A stretch of DNA of 64,000 bases from Mesaphorura yosii (lineage: Eukaryota > Arthropoda > Collembola > Poduromorpha > Tullbergiidae). A program made the translations under genes and the position numbers. Of this stretch, positions 52,601 through 63,279 are shown one piece after another. The notes below the pieces were generated by a model. The model did not search any database. It was given only the letters and a program-made list of their open reading frames with translations, and was not told the DNA's origin. Numbering within the stretch: the stretch's first letter is position 1; each line of letters begins with the position of its first letter. The stretch spans positions 47,522 through 111,521 of the forward strand of contig WIXG01000267.1 of NCBI GenBank assembly GCA_009869945.1. Reading direction: 5' to 3'.

Positions 52601-53619
52601 ACAATATAATTACAATCTTTTCCATTTACGTGATTTAGGTGATTTTAATATGCCAATGCTAACTAGTTATTTTTTGTGGCTTTCCTTGTGAATAAAGTTG
52701 GACTGCCAGGCCTGCCACTGCGCTGCAGTTTGGAGGAATTCACATGATTTACTTTATGCCTTGTGATTTGTGATTGTGAAGTAACGAAGAAGTGGACGGA
52801 GACGACGATTGCGACCACACTCGGAACGCTGGACTGCACGCTTTTCGTTTTCCTTATTGGAAAATTTACGAATTGGAGTAAAACCACAACTTCTGGGTTC
52901 ATATTTCGGTGAAGACTCCAAAATACAGGAATTTCTCAACAAGTTCGCCAAAGTTCAGTCAATTCTAGAGAAGTCAAAGTTCAGGCTCGTACAAATCAAT
53001 CTGCATTCTTGAATGAAGCAGTTATCAGTTCAGTGACAAATGAGAAGTGAATGTTCGGACTCATAATCATAGGGCATCAGTTGTAAGTTTATTATTAACA
53101 TTTATTGAATCGTGACTGACCACGGACTATTTCCAACGTGCACGCCTTCAAAGTTGGTTGGGTGAATTGATTCTTTTGTGAAGTGAAAATGTGGTTGCTG
53201 ATTGCTGGCTCCTGCTCCTGGCGACTCTGGGAAGACTCTTCGGCCTGAGTTCCATGGCCGCCTCGTCGAAATTACTTTTACTACGTTAATTGAGAGCAAT
53301 TACATACCTACAGTTAATTCTTTTTGATATATTGAATTACGACGCAGTGGTGCATCGCCTGTGTCAAACAGCAAAGCAAGTAAGTCGCGTTTCGTTTGCT
53401 GTTTTATTGCCCTGACCCCAATACCGAATCAAAACATTCAAAATAAGAGAGTCCGGTGAACTCATCTTCATTTTCATCTCGGTTGCATCTTCGCCCTGCT
53501 CTCTTATCTGCGCTTCGTCTCGTCTCAGCAACAGCGCTCGGTAGCGCAAGAAGAAATTATGAGGTTGTGATTTGAGACTTGAGATCAGCAACAATCAGCA
53601 ACAGCAGGAAGGGAGTGTC
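46632..53619. other. About 7 kb without a supported gene
   Basis: No recognisable domain or RNA gene. Two frames look slightly protein-like: about 47961-48237 (+), open from an acceptor-like TTGCGCAG, and 52809-53012 (+). Neither has a partner exon that I can join or a family I know. The right end must carry the promoter of the Methuselah-like receptor. Confidence 0.45.
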
Positions 53620-56600
53620 ATGTTTCCCACCGCTTGTGCAAACAAATGCAATTGCGAACGTGTGTTTCTTGAAAGTGGACGTGAAATGAAGAAGAAGCAC
53701 CGCAAACGGGTCGAGACCGACTCCAGCTTCAGGCGAGCCTCAGCGCCGGTACCAGTATTAATGCCCATAATGGTCCATCTCTGTCTTCTTGTAATCTCAT
53801 CACTCACTGCAGGCGTACAATCCTTAAATGCTGGCGTAGACGTTCAATCTAGCGTAAACAGCGGCGTGTATGCCTTCGACGGAAGTAGTGACAGCAGTAT
53901 TCCTCCAACTCAAGCACCTCTGCCACCTTTAATTAAAAAATGTTGCCCAGATGACCAGCATTACGAGCTTAGTCCAGATGGCCAGGACGGAAGATGCGTG
54001 CACAGCGCGAGTGTTGACTCGTCCAGCAGGTTCATGAGCATGAACATTGCGATGAGCAATGGCCACACAATATGGGAAGTGCCCAGCGTCCAGCCCGACT
54101 CGGACTACGACGAAACGAAAACTGATAATGTACCTGACGGCGATGACACTCAAACCACAACACAGGCTCCTATTCCAATGGAAGGCGAAGATTCTCGGCT
54201 GAATGATACTGAAATAGAGGAAAGTGGGGCGATTATTTTATCGACTGGCGGCCCTTCTCCAGTCAAATTTAGGTAAATCTATTTGAAGCTTACTGACGTG
54301 GCGTAGAGAAGAGTGACGCCTTTCTCAAAATGTCTCTTCCCTTGCAACGCAGGCTCAAGGTCGGCCAGCCAAAGTGCTCAAAAGTTAACACGATTAGAAA
54401 AATCATACACCGAAGTCATCTGGCGAAAAGCGGTGACAAAGATCAGGCACCACGATCTGAGCCAGAGCAGAATGGTCAAAATTATACCGAACCACAACAA
54501 TTTACGGTCCTCACTTTTGACGGGGCGCTGAGCTGGGTGGACGAAGAAGGAAAGATGAACACCCGAAAAAGACAAGAATTCTGCATTGACCAGTACGTAA
54601 GCTACACGTAAAACGTCATTGAATTAGACCGGGCGTGATTGTAGTCTGCTATCCGTTTGCAGGCTGAACGAAACCGATTACATTGCTCTGATTTGCAAAC
54701 CCCGCTGTGATGATCTCAGTCCCTGTGTCCAGAAATGCTGCTCACCAGACGAAATTATTGATCTGGGCGCTTTGGATTTGAATCTGGATCTAGATTCGGA
54801 AAGGCCCCTTTGCGTAAAAGCGGTAAACCCGTGGAAGCCATTTTTGTATAATCCCAACTACGAGCCGTTGAAAACCGGAAAAGAATCAGCGAATCAGACT
54901 GATTATCACTACACGTACGGAGGTCCTGCCTGCGAGCTTTTTTACGAGGTGTCGTTGAGAGAAGAACCATTGATCAAGTACGTAACATGAACATCATTCA
55001 CTTTCTGCTCACTACTCGTAAGCAATACTAATGTCAGGTATTTTTAATGGTAGGCTGTATCCGCTGGCGAATGGGTCGCTAATTTCGGTGAAGAGAGGGA
55101 TCAAATTCATACACGAGCCAGGGACTTACTGCTTGGACGGTAGCATAAACTACAAGGCTGGGGGCGAAACTATGATTCCCACCCTGGAAGAGGAGCCTTT
55201 TCATCACAGTGGCTCGGAAAAAGATGAGGTTGCCCTTATTTGCTTCCCAACCGTAGAGGATCCCAAGTATGCGACTCGTGTAAGTTTCCAACTTGATTCA
55301 AGATGCGCAGACGTTTCTAACTGGTGTACTGAAGAGCTCTTGCTGTTTGACCTCCACAGCAAAAAATACTGCCCTGGCGGTTTACAATATTTGCTATTTG
55401 CTCATTTGTCACCTCCGTCTTCCTCTTTCTCACCGCCATCGTCTACATAATCCTTTGGGAGCAGCAGAATATTCATGGATGGCTTCAATTTGCGTACGTG
55501 GTCTCTTGTCTTCAGTCCTACATGTGTCTGGCTGTACTTCAGGTGAAGGCGGAAGAGATCAAGACGTACACGCCCAGACTTTGTGAAGCAATGGGTAAGA
55601 AACAAGAATCCATTAAAGATCAAGCACACCATGTTTGTCAAACTCACAGAAATTTCTAATTGCGTTCCAGGTTCCGTCATCCATTTCTCTTTCCTAGCCG
55701 CTTTCTTTTGGATGACTTCGGTTGGTTTTTCTCCTTTAAACGTAACAGCATTTGAAGTCTTTGTTCTCTAATTCTAATTATGTATTCTGTGTTTGATCCT
55801 TGAAAAGATGAACTTCGACCTGTGGTGGACTTTTAGGTATGACATCGTGTGAGTCCCATTTTTGTTGCTTCTTACTAACTACTAACTACAATAGTTGTGC
55901 ATTGTCTTTGTCTTCTGAAGCCAACCGTCATGGCACAGACACACTAATCTTTCGTAAAAATTGACTAATTAATTCGTACTGTATTTTGACTAATAGTCAG
56001 TAAATGGTTGAAGCAAATGCTAATGATGAATTTATTCGCAGTGGTTGCAGTCCGATGAGACCGAGATCGAAGGTTGGTGAAATTCGACGGTTCTGCCTGT
56101 TTGCTCTCTTTTCTTGGGGTTGCAGTGGCATAATTGCCGGTACTGGACTGGTTCTCGACCACGGATACAGGTATTGATCACATGATTTCAATGAACGTCG
56201 GTTGAATCAGATTGTTCGACAATTCGGCACTCACACTTAATTTTATTTTGTGTTCGCACAGAGATGACCCCAACTCCAAAATCATTCGGCCGCACTTTGG
56301 CGAGAATTTATGCTATTTCGACGACGACGAATCACAGTTGTACTATTTCTACATTCCGATGGGCGTGTTGCTTCTCATAAACCTCCTGTTTTTCCTCAGC
56401 ACAGTTTTCTCACTACATAAATTGCAAAAAGTGACAAAATTCGCAACTGAACAAAGTTCTAAATCAGAGAAGCGCACGTAAGTTCGCAAGTGTTTGCAAA
56501 ATAAGTGAAGAAGATTACGTCTAAAGTTATATTGCACAATTTCGCGATTTCAGGTTTCTGTTGTTCATCAAACTCTTCGTGGTGATGGGTGTTCTCTGGA

Positions 56601-57237
56601 TTTTCGAAGTCATTGGCTGGCTGTTTCAAGCCTACCTAGCCGCGTCACCTGGCATGAAAGAGCTTTGGGTCAAAGTATTTCTCGTGACCGACATTTTGAA
56701 CTCATCTCAAGGCGTGCCGATTTTCATAATTTTCACATGCAAGAAGAATACGTGCCGCCAGATTGAAGGACAACTGAAGAAATTCACACTATTTCTGCAA
56801 CAGAATCGTGGTACATATTTTGCTTTTAGTCGACTCGCGTCACCGAGGCTTTCTCGCGTGAGTAACGATAATGACTCTTTTCAGATAAAGGCTACGGCTC
56901 AACCGTCCGGAGCCATGCCAAAGGAGCGTTCATTGTCATATTCGCATCATTTACGTTGCCAATCGTTCACATGCTGCGAATCGTGCTAAATTACTTTGGA
57001 CGAGTTTGTGGACGCAAAGTGACGGCGGGTGACACCAGTGGGAGGACAATCAGCAGCAACGCCACAATTGTGACGACTTCGTCAATGTTTGACAAGTCAA
57101 GAAAAGTGAGTGACTGCTCAGTGACAACGAACGTTTCATCAGTCTCGCCTGGAGGAGAAGGACCAAGCAGTAGTAACAACAGTAGTATTACAAACATTGA
57201 AATGGATATGACCTCGATAGTTAGTTTGAAAACCTGA
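53620..57237 (+). CDS. Methuselah-like adhesion/secretin-class GPCR
   Basis: Eleven exons join in frame: 53620-54272, 54353-54592, 54663-54977, 55054-55279, 55360-55594, 55671-55720, 55808-55836, 56042-56170, 56262-56477, 56554-56810 and 56885-57237 (900 aa). A hydrophobic stretch at 51-66 suggests that Met23 or Met48 could be the real start of a signal peptide. The ectodomain repeats a module: KKCCP (about 107-110) to FCID...YIALIC (about 309), then KCCS (322-325) to YCLD...EVALICFP (about 470). The seven-TM part (about 485-760) has the family marks IHGWLQ after TM1, AAFFWMTSMNFDLWWTFR over TM3 and ILNSSQGVPIFIIF in TM7. Such receptors signal from the plasma membrane; the Drosophila member affects lifespan and stress response, but this ligand is unknown. 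A further hydrophobic segment (about 797-820) and a Ser/Thr-rich tail follow TM7. Exons 2 and 3 both use GTACGT donors. Confidence 0.93.
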
Positions 57238-57302
57238 CCCTTCTGTAACTTTAACGTAAGTTCGGTGTAAGTTAACTTATGTTTTCGGATTTGTATGAAC
57301 GA

Positions 57303-57330
57303 AATAAATCTTAAGTTTTGTATAAATAAA
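57303..57330 (+). terminator. Two poly(A) signals of the Methuselah-like receptor gene
   Basis: AATAAA at 57303-57308 and again at 57325-57330, 66 and 88 bp after the stop. The eIF2A stop on the other strand is only about 130 bp further on. Confidence 0.7.
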
Positions 57331-57397
57331 CATATTAACCAGCGTTTCTTCCTCATAAAATTATCAACAATTTTAATCGCTCTGGTAACATATGTAT

Positions 57398-57403
57398 TTA
57401 ATT
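57398..57403 (-). terminator. Possible ATTAAA poly(A) signal of eIF2A
   Basis: ATTAAA on the minus strand 54 bp after the eIF2A stop; no AATAAA is present on that strand nearby. A second ATTAAA lies at 57373-57378. Either use would place the 3' end next to that of the GPCR gene. Confidence 0.4.
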
Positions 57404-57457
57404 AATTAATACACAAAACGCAGTCCCAAAAGTATAGTAATTAAATTTCTTTACAAG

Positions 57458-59628
57458 TTAACTTAATTGTAGTTGCTTAAGCTCTTGCAGGAGTTCCTTT
57501 TCTTTCCCCAGTTTTTCCACTTGATTCTTCTCTAGTTGCTTGCCTTGAGCCAACTGTTCCTTCATTTTCTCAATTTGCTCAAGTTTCTAGAATCAAACCG
57601 GTAAAATGTCACATTTTGTTTTCGTTCGTATTTCAATTGCAGCTAAGCACGCGCACGCGGTTACCTTTTTGACAGTACGAAGTTTCTTTTCAGTCTCCGA
57701 TAACGTTGATTCACCCTGTCCCTGCTTTGCTGAACCTGTAAGCTTTGCTCCAGCCGGCATGGGAGCACCAACCACACCTTTCCTCTTGTGAACCGGCACA
57801 TAGACGTTGGCCTTCTTTACATCTTCGGCATTCTTCAAACTAGCTTTAGGCACCGGCTTGTTTACGAGTTCGTCGACCAGTTTGTCTGCCTTTTCATCGA
57901 ACGGCCTTGGTGGATATGAAATGAAAGGAATGATTTTGAACAGATGTTTGTCGGCTTTCCATTCCCAAATGCATGTTCCTCCAAGGTTCCACACTTTGAA
58001 GCCATTTGAAACTTGCATTCTTGGAGCAGTCGTTGCAGTCACAAAATGGACTCCGTCTGTTGAAGAAGTTGAAACAAAGACCCCGAATTACAAAGGAGAC
58101 CAATGGTCCAATGAAAATAGTTCTTGTTCTTGCTTACCATTCAACCAAGCCACTTGTGTGGTATCGGGAGCCTTAAACGATGCAATTTGCTTCTTGTGCT
58201 TCTTAATTTCCCAAACATCGATCGTCCCTTGCAGATTTCCCAACGCACAAACCAGGAGAATATTTCCTTGTGAGTTGAAATGGATGTTATTCCGTGCAAT
58301 CACTCCCATGTCTAAAATCTGCTCACACCTATCACAAGCATTTGGTTTAAGTTGAGAAGTTGACATCTTTTTGATCAGATTTGGCGATTATATAAGATTT
58401 ACTTTGCGTTGAGAATAGCCGCGCGTGTGTTTGGCATTTTCCCAGTTATAATGCAGAATTCCATTGATGATGGGCACCATTCCGCAGCATGAACCACATT
58501 TGAATCCGCTTCTGTTTGAACTGTCAACGCTTCGCCTATTTAAAAACAATTTACTTCAGTTGTTTGTGTGATATCAGCCGACAAGGCATCAAGGATTTAA
58601 TTTTTACGCTGGCTTTTACCCTTAACGCTGATGTAGTGAACCATCGTCTTTCCATAGTAAGACTGCCCAGTTTTGTCAATATCAGTTGTCGTGATGAGAA
58701 GAGCGGCCGTACCCTTCTTGTTCCACTTCATGTCAGTTCTATCCGCGTTAAAGAAACTCTTTGACACGATAATATTCTGAAAATTCGGATATCGATACAG
58801 TCTTGCCGAAGATGGACCAGCACTTGCTGCAAGAAAAATTGAACATGTTATTGTTATTGAGATATGGAATAAAAGCAAATTATAATCGCGTGATCATACC
58901 GGGGATAAATATTAGCACGTAGAACTGGGTATCTTCAGAAGATTGAATCGTTTGAACCGACGAAAAGCTGAAGTTTCCAACTTTCATGTCGTCCGGAGTC
59001 TTCTGGACGATGTTATGAAAATCTGGTACGTTAGAGAAGTGTACACTTTTGCCCGTCAAAGTTGCGAACACTTTTTCATCAGATGAAAATTCAAAATGTG
59101 GCTCTTGGCTCAGCTTCTTCGAATGCACTAATTTGGGCATTTTGCCGTTATCGAGTGACCATATGTTGAAGTTATCCACATCTGTACCGAACAAATAATT
59201 AGCTTAATTAGGCAACAACAAGTACGGGTGTACGTATTCGAGATGCACTTACTTTTACTAGGGTTATCCCAGCCGACCAAGTACCCATCAAGAGGCGAGA
59301 ATTTCGCATTCAAAAGACGATGCCTTAAGAGGGATTTGACATCCCCATCCAATGTTGTGTGTACATGCACCATTGAGTTGTTTCCGACTGCCAGCAGGGT
59401 ACCATTTGGTGACGAACTAGTAAATCTTGATTCTTCGTCCTCACGCCTAAAGTGGTCCCATTTGGTAAAGCAGTTGTCACCGGCTCCCGGCGCCGGGCCA
59501 ATGAGCGTGTATGTTCCATTCGACTCCCGCACTGAATGCAAAGCAAAAGAAACGTCATACGTTGGCTACAGACTAGAAACAACATAAAACAGCTTACCAA
59601 GGAGCACATTTTGATCACTCCCCGACAT
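57458..59628 (-). CDS. EIF2A: Eukaryotic translation initiation factor 2A
   Basis: Eight exons join in frame: 59628-59598, 59531-59253, 59181-58900, 58826-58620, 58535-58403, 58328-58138, 58056-57665 and 57586-57458 (547 aa; human eIF2A is 585). The N-terminal part, to about residue 410, is the WD-type propeller with LYRYPNF, KSFFNADRTDMKWNKKGTA, DIDKTGQSYYG, AEWCPSSMEFC, GNLQGTIDVWEIK and APRMQVSNGFKVWNL. The C-terminus (about 506-547) is the charged coiled coil KLEQIEKMKEQLAQGKQLEK that closes the family. The factor can deliver initiator or Leu tRNA to the 40S subunit without GTP and works at non-AUG or stress starts; it is cytoplasmic. For exon 6 the acceptor at 58329-58330 was chosen because only it keeps frame and gives AKCEQILDMG, matching the family. 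The first 120 residues are divergent. The gene converges on the GPCR gene. Confidence 0.96.
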
Positions 59629-60288
59629 TTTGAACTTAAGATGCACGAAACCAACTTGCTCTCGTCCCAAAGTAACTCCAAGATAAGGCCGATTCTTTCA
59701 CACTTGCCCTTGCGCTCCTGATCACTCACTACTACTAAAAAGCCGAAGATATTAACTAAAGCTACACATTTGGCTTGCTAGATCGGTTAATTCAGTTAGA
59801 ATTGGATTCTTAAAAGCAAGTTCCATCCTCATAAACTTTTCTCCCGCTGGAGCCACTGGTGTCTTGGACTTGGGACTGCAACATCGCAACTCAACTCACT
59901 CAGCCAAATACATTTCACATTCATTCGTACCTGCTGCCAGTGGGTTCCATGAGTACTCTTCAAAATCACATTTCACGCGGCTCTTAACCCTGCAAGAACA
60001 CGTGAAATATTGTACCAAATGCGCAGCAGATATAAACGAAGGGCAGAACCTCTTCTCAACTGGAGCAATAATTAACCTGTAACAAAATTTAACTTAATTT
60101 TATTTGCAGTGCAAAGATATCTTGTGCTCTTAGACTTAATCAGACGGATCTTCACGTGCTTTAGCATTTCAAGGTAAGCTTGCCACCGAACGACAATACT
60201 ATGTTAATTACAAGGCGTGATGGATGATATATATAATTATCATTAGAATTTCCAGGCGGGAGGCGGCTATTTACCAGGCGGTCGCATA
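59629..60288. other. Divergent promoter region of eIF2A and the ATP6AP2-like gene, with a 5' UTR intron
   Basis: On the plus strand a donor GTAAGC at 60174 and an acceptor TTCCAG ending at 60255 mark a likely 82-bp intron in the 5' UTR of the ATP6AP2-like gene. Across that junction an in-frame TAG precedes the ATG at 60289, so the upstream exon does not add coding sequence. Confidence 0.5.
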
Positions 60289-60810
60289 ATGAGCATGAAG
60301 TCGTGTTTCGTAAACGCCAAGACCCTCGGAATTGGACTAACTATCCTGTTAATTTGTGTGGCGAGCACTTTTGGGGCTGATGGCCCACTAGCAGCTGAAC
60401 GGGTTGAGCGCGCCGCACCTGACACACCCCAAAGTCAAAAGCAGACGGGTGGCAAAACATTTGCAGACATTGTAAGACCCTTGACATAATGAATTCATCA
60501 ATTTCGTGTTCTGAAGGATTGAGTTTGTAAACTTTGGGTTGCAGAAAAAAGAATTCAATCTCGCGGATGATGTGTCAGAAGATTATCCAGTAGTATTCAA
60601 CATAATCCTGTTTATTTCAGTTTCTTTGATCCTTGCATTAATTGCTATTTGTGGTAAGTGGTCGATTACATTTGAATTATGCTCGGAACTGCACAGAAAA
60701 GTGAGTAAGGTTAAATCTCACTTTCAGTTACAATCGCGACAATGGACCCTGGACGAGATTCTCTTATCTACCGAGTAACATCCGCACAGAGATACAAAAA
60801 GGATAACTAG
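60289..60810 (+). CDS. Short ATP6AP2 (prorenin receptor)-like membrane protein
   Basis: Three exons, 60289-60471, 60545-60653 and 60728-60810, join in frame into only 124 aa; ATP6AP2 is normally about 300-350. Residues 1-29 are a signal peptide. An RVER (RxxR) furin-type site is at 38-41. About 64-110 matches the C-terminus of ATP6AP2: EDYPVVFNIILF leading into the single TM, then the hallmark tail MDPGRDSLIYRVTS. The extreme C-terminus is KKDN, a KKXX ER-retrieval form. In known ATP6AP2, furin-type cleavage frees this C-terminal fragment (M8-9), which sits in the V-ATPase Vo sector and helps its assembly. Here the large lumenal domain is absent, and the 5' exon has an in-frame stop, so it is not merely missed upstream. 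Role in V-ATPase assembly is inferred from the family. It could be a paralogue beside a full-length gene elsewhere. Confidence 0.85.
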
Positions 60811-60945
60811 TCGAACAAAGTACAGGAATCGCAAAAATCTCAGAGAATTCATTCCATTATCTTAAGTGTTACTAGTCCAAATCACTTATTGTAGTTTCAT
60901 TAGCTAATTAGTTGTGATGATGTAGAGTCGCAAGAAGTTTGCTTA

Positions 60946-60951
60946 AATAAA
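60946..60951 (+). terminator. Poly(A) signal of the ATP6AP2-like gene
   Basis: AATAAA 136 bp after the stop codon. Confidence 0.65.
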
Positions 60952-61076
60952 TCGTTGCGAGTGATCCCGACAAGTCTCTTTCGGCATTCATCTTATGAAT
61001 TGTCTCTTGCCACTTCTCAGTTATCTGAAATATTTCGAATTTTGGTTAGGTGAATGGATTGACGACCGGGATCAAG

Positions 61077-61082
61077 TTTATT
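61077..61082 (-). terminator. Poly(A) signal of the 101-aa membrane protein gene
   Basis: AATAAA on the minus strand 16 bp after the stop codon. Confidence 0.6.
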
Positions 61083-61097
61083 GCTACTTGCTTGTTA

Positions 61098-61403
61098 TTA
61101 AGATTTGAAGGTCACATATTTTCCATAGTCCGCTTGCAGTGTGTTCATCCAGTCTTTGACCGCCGTCTCATCGAACAGGTTGAAATACTTGCCCATGAAA
61201 AGAAACAGGCCGGCGAAGATCACGGAGACAAATACTATTTGAGCCATGAACAGTATTGCTTGCCACGCGAAACGAAACACAAAATACGTACCGAGACTAA
61301 TGATTAATGCGACAAGGAGAATTTTTAAGACCAACTCGGCGAAAAAATCGATTTCCTGCAGTTGGCCAGGGCCCAGAGACCCGAGCGAGTTCGAGTTGAC
61401 CAT
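61098..61403 (-). CDS. Small two-transmembrane protein, unrecognised
   Basis: A single open exon of 101 aa starts at the ATG on 61403 and stops at 61098. Two hydrophobic helices are clear, about 23-45 (ELVLKILLVALIISLGTYFVF) and 49-70 (ILFMAQIVFVSVIFAGLFLF), followed by a polar tail containing DETAVKDWMNTLQADYGKY. The N-terminus (NSNSLGSLGPGQLQEID) is not a signal peptide. Codon third positions are richer in G and C than the flanks, like the coding exons nearby, and an AATAAA follows at once, which supports a real gene. I know no matching family. It lies tail to tail with the ATP6AP2-like gene. Confidence 0.65.
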   Translation of the reverse strand: MVNSNSLGSLGPGQLQEIDFFAELVLKILLVALIISLGTYFVFRFAWQAILFMAQIVFVSVIFAGLFLFMGKYFNLFDETAVKDWMNTLQADYGKYVTFKS

Positions 61404-61639
61404 GATGGGCGAAGATCTCTGAATATTTTACAGTTCACTTTTAATTATTAGTAAGAATCGATTTTAATAGACTTCTGACGTATGAGCCTGAACCGAAACG
61501 GACTTGTATTTCTCATTACTTTACCTGCAATGCTTTTCAACGGCTTGCAGGTCAGAGTGACCTTGGATAAAAATAAGTCCAGGGAAAGTAAAGTATTTCC
61601 TTTGTTCCTTTGAAGTACACGCATTAAGTACTCTTTGGT

Positions 61640-61645
61640 TTTATT
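61640..61645 (-). terminator. Poly(A) signal of the chemoreceptor-like gene
   Basis: AATAAA on the minus strand 49 bp after the stop codon. Confidence 0.6.
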
Positions 61646-61693
61646 CATGTAAGATGAGGTTCCATTGTACTTATGTACCTGTTCAAAGATTTT

Positions 61694-62964
61694 CTAAACA
61701 TCAACAGAAATTTGCACGTGTAAAAGAGAAGCCTCCCAAACGAGAGCCCTGCCCGTGTTTTCCCTAATTTTGCCCAATCGACCAACTTCACAGTACATCG
61801 GCATGCAGGATTTCGAATAATATTTAGTCATGCGCATGAAATCCTTCTCCGGAAGATTTGTGCAGCGTTTCCAAGATCTAAGCCATGCAAAGGAGTATTT
61901 CTCCAACATTCCAAGCATGTGGTACATCGCAGTTTGGTAGAAAGTCAACAACATTGACATGTGACAGAGAGGAAGCATCACCCAAACTCCCATTTGGCGG
62001 ACAAGCAAAATAATTATCACGTTGGAGAACACGGTTACGACCAATACGAGAACAAACGCCGGAAGGAATAAATATCTGCACAGATAATTCGATTGCTGAT
62101 TAAGAAGTTCCAAGCACTTGTAATTAAGGATCGAATGAGACGGCGTCCTCAATTCAGCTCTCGTGACGGCGCTCTTCGTGTTGGGTCTGTGAAATCAAAT
62201 AAAATTTGTATCTGCGTCTGCGTCGAACCTGCAAACTTGCTACTAATATATTACGGGAGACTTACGTGATTTCTTTGATCAGAAAGGGAATTACGTTCAT
62301 GTAGAGCAGACATATTGCAAGTACAGACGTAGCTATTGCATAACTGAACTGAATACACCCGAGCTGGAGAATGTTCATTGTCAAAAGAGCAACGTAATCA
62401 TTTTCGAAGACTGGAAGTATCGATGTCAACAGAATACTTCGGTGCGGTTGCAGACCCCAGTACACGACGCAGAATTGGACCGTCGACGGGTGCATGATGC
62501 TCAGTACCAGGGTACACTTGAATACCACTTTCAAATGATAATTCCATTTCAGGGCAGGGGACGAGTAGTTCATTGTCTTGCCCGCCACTGCATAGAGACC
62601 TTGAATCCTCGACGAGTACACCACGACCCACGAAGTTGACCATATCGTCAATCAGAAACAGCAGGATAGCCAGGAGAGACACGGGTATGAGCAAATTCAG
62701 TAACAATGCACCAAGCATCAGCATAGTCATGGGCTCAAAGACGAATGACTCGGCTCCCTTTCCAATTAATATTATGCGCTCCAGCAGAACGAATAGAAGC
62801 GGGACGATGGCACACATCATTGCGAAGGGGATGAATAGTTTGAGACGGGACTCGGGGCGAATTACTCGCTTTTTCTTGTAGTTCCAGTAGAAGGGCACGG
62901 CGAACAATAGATAGCTGTAATTGATACAGTGCCCGAAATACCTGAAGGCACCTTCGGACAGCAT
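61694..62964 (-). CDS. Multi-pass membrane protein, chemoreceptor-like (gustatory-type), with a reading-frame break
   Basis: Exon 62964-62266 and exon 62186-61694 join cleanly (donor GTAAGT, split Thr codon). Inside the first exon, frame 1 codes for YSYLLFAVPFYWNYKKKRV and TMs up to FLIDDMVNF (about 62640). The following coding sense, TSWVVVYSSRIQGLYAVAG through a further TM and YMNVIPFLIKEIT, lies in the next frame (+1), with no fitting intron. At least six hydrophobic segments are present in all, with conserved-looking ILNYKCLELLNQQ and a C-terminal KIRENTGRALVWEASL. The layout and loop style resemble the arthropod gustatory/odorant receptor-like families expanded in springtails; this is a resemblance, not a match. 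The frame also stays open upstream to an acceptor at 63033, so an extra 5' exon is possible. It is either a pseudogene, a base error, or uses a frameshift. Confidence 0.6.
62630..62655 (-). other. Site of +1 reading-frame break in the chemoreceptor-like gene
   Basis: Frame 2 has a TGA just before 62651, so the switch must lie at or after it. The protein reads best if frame 1 stops near VNF (62640-62632) and frame 2 continues with SWVVVYS. One base too many, or two too few, accounts for it. Confidence 0.55.
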
Positions 62965-63279
62965 CTTGACACACAAGAGAAGTGACGAAGCTGGAGTTAA
63001 AGACGCTTCGCGAGCCTCCTTCGAGTTAACGGTCTGAAAAGGAGTTCATCTCAGAAATGCGCACATCCGGTCTCATTTCCGGCATTCAGGATTAATGAGC
63101 AGATTCGATTCATTTCGATTCGAAATTTCGAATGTTACTCCATGTTACTTCGTCTGCTACCGCTGCACGCCCTCCAAAATTAACCAATCTATAATAATAA
63201 TCTCCAATGTCTGTCCTTTTCAATGTTAAATGCCGATGTCAACTCACGTGATATTACAGTTAATGGTAGTTGCACAAAG

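Noticed and set aside
52809-53012. Frame ending in QEFLNKFAKVQSILEKSKF
   Set aside because: Looks helical but is isolated, unmatched and overlapped by open frames on the other strand.
54593-54598. GTAAGC as the donor of GPCR exon 2 instead of GTACGT
   Set aside because: Only the GTACGT donor gives the phase needed to enter exon 3 in the reading frame that contains the conserved cysteines.
58329-58366. Alternative start of eIF2A exon 6 at 58366 (AAAAAG acceptor)
   Set aside because: It shifts the frame against exon 5, whereas the acceptor at 58329-58330 keeps it and matches the family sequence.
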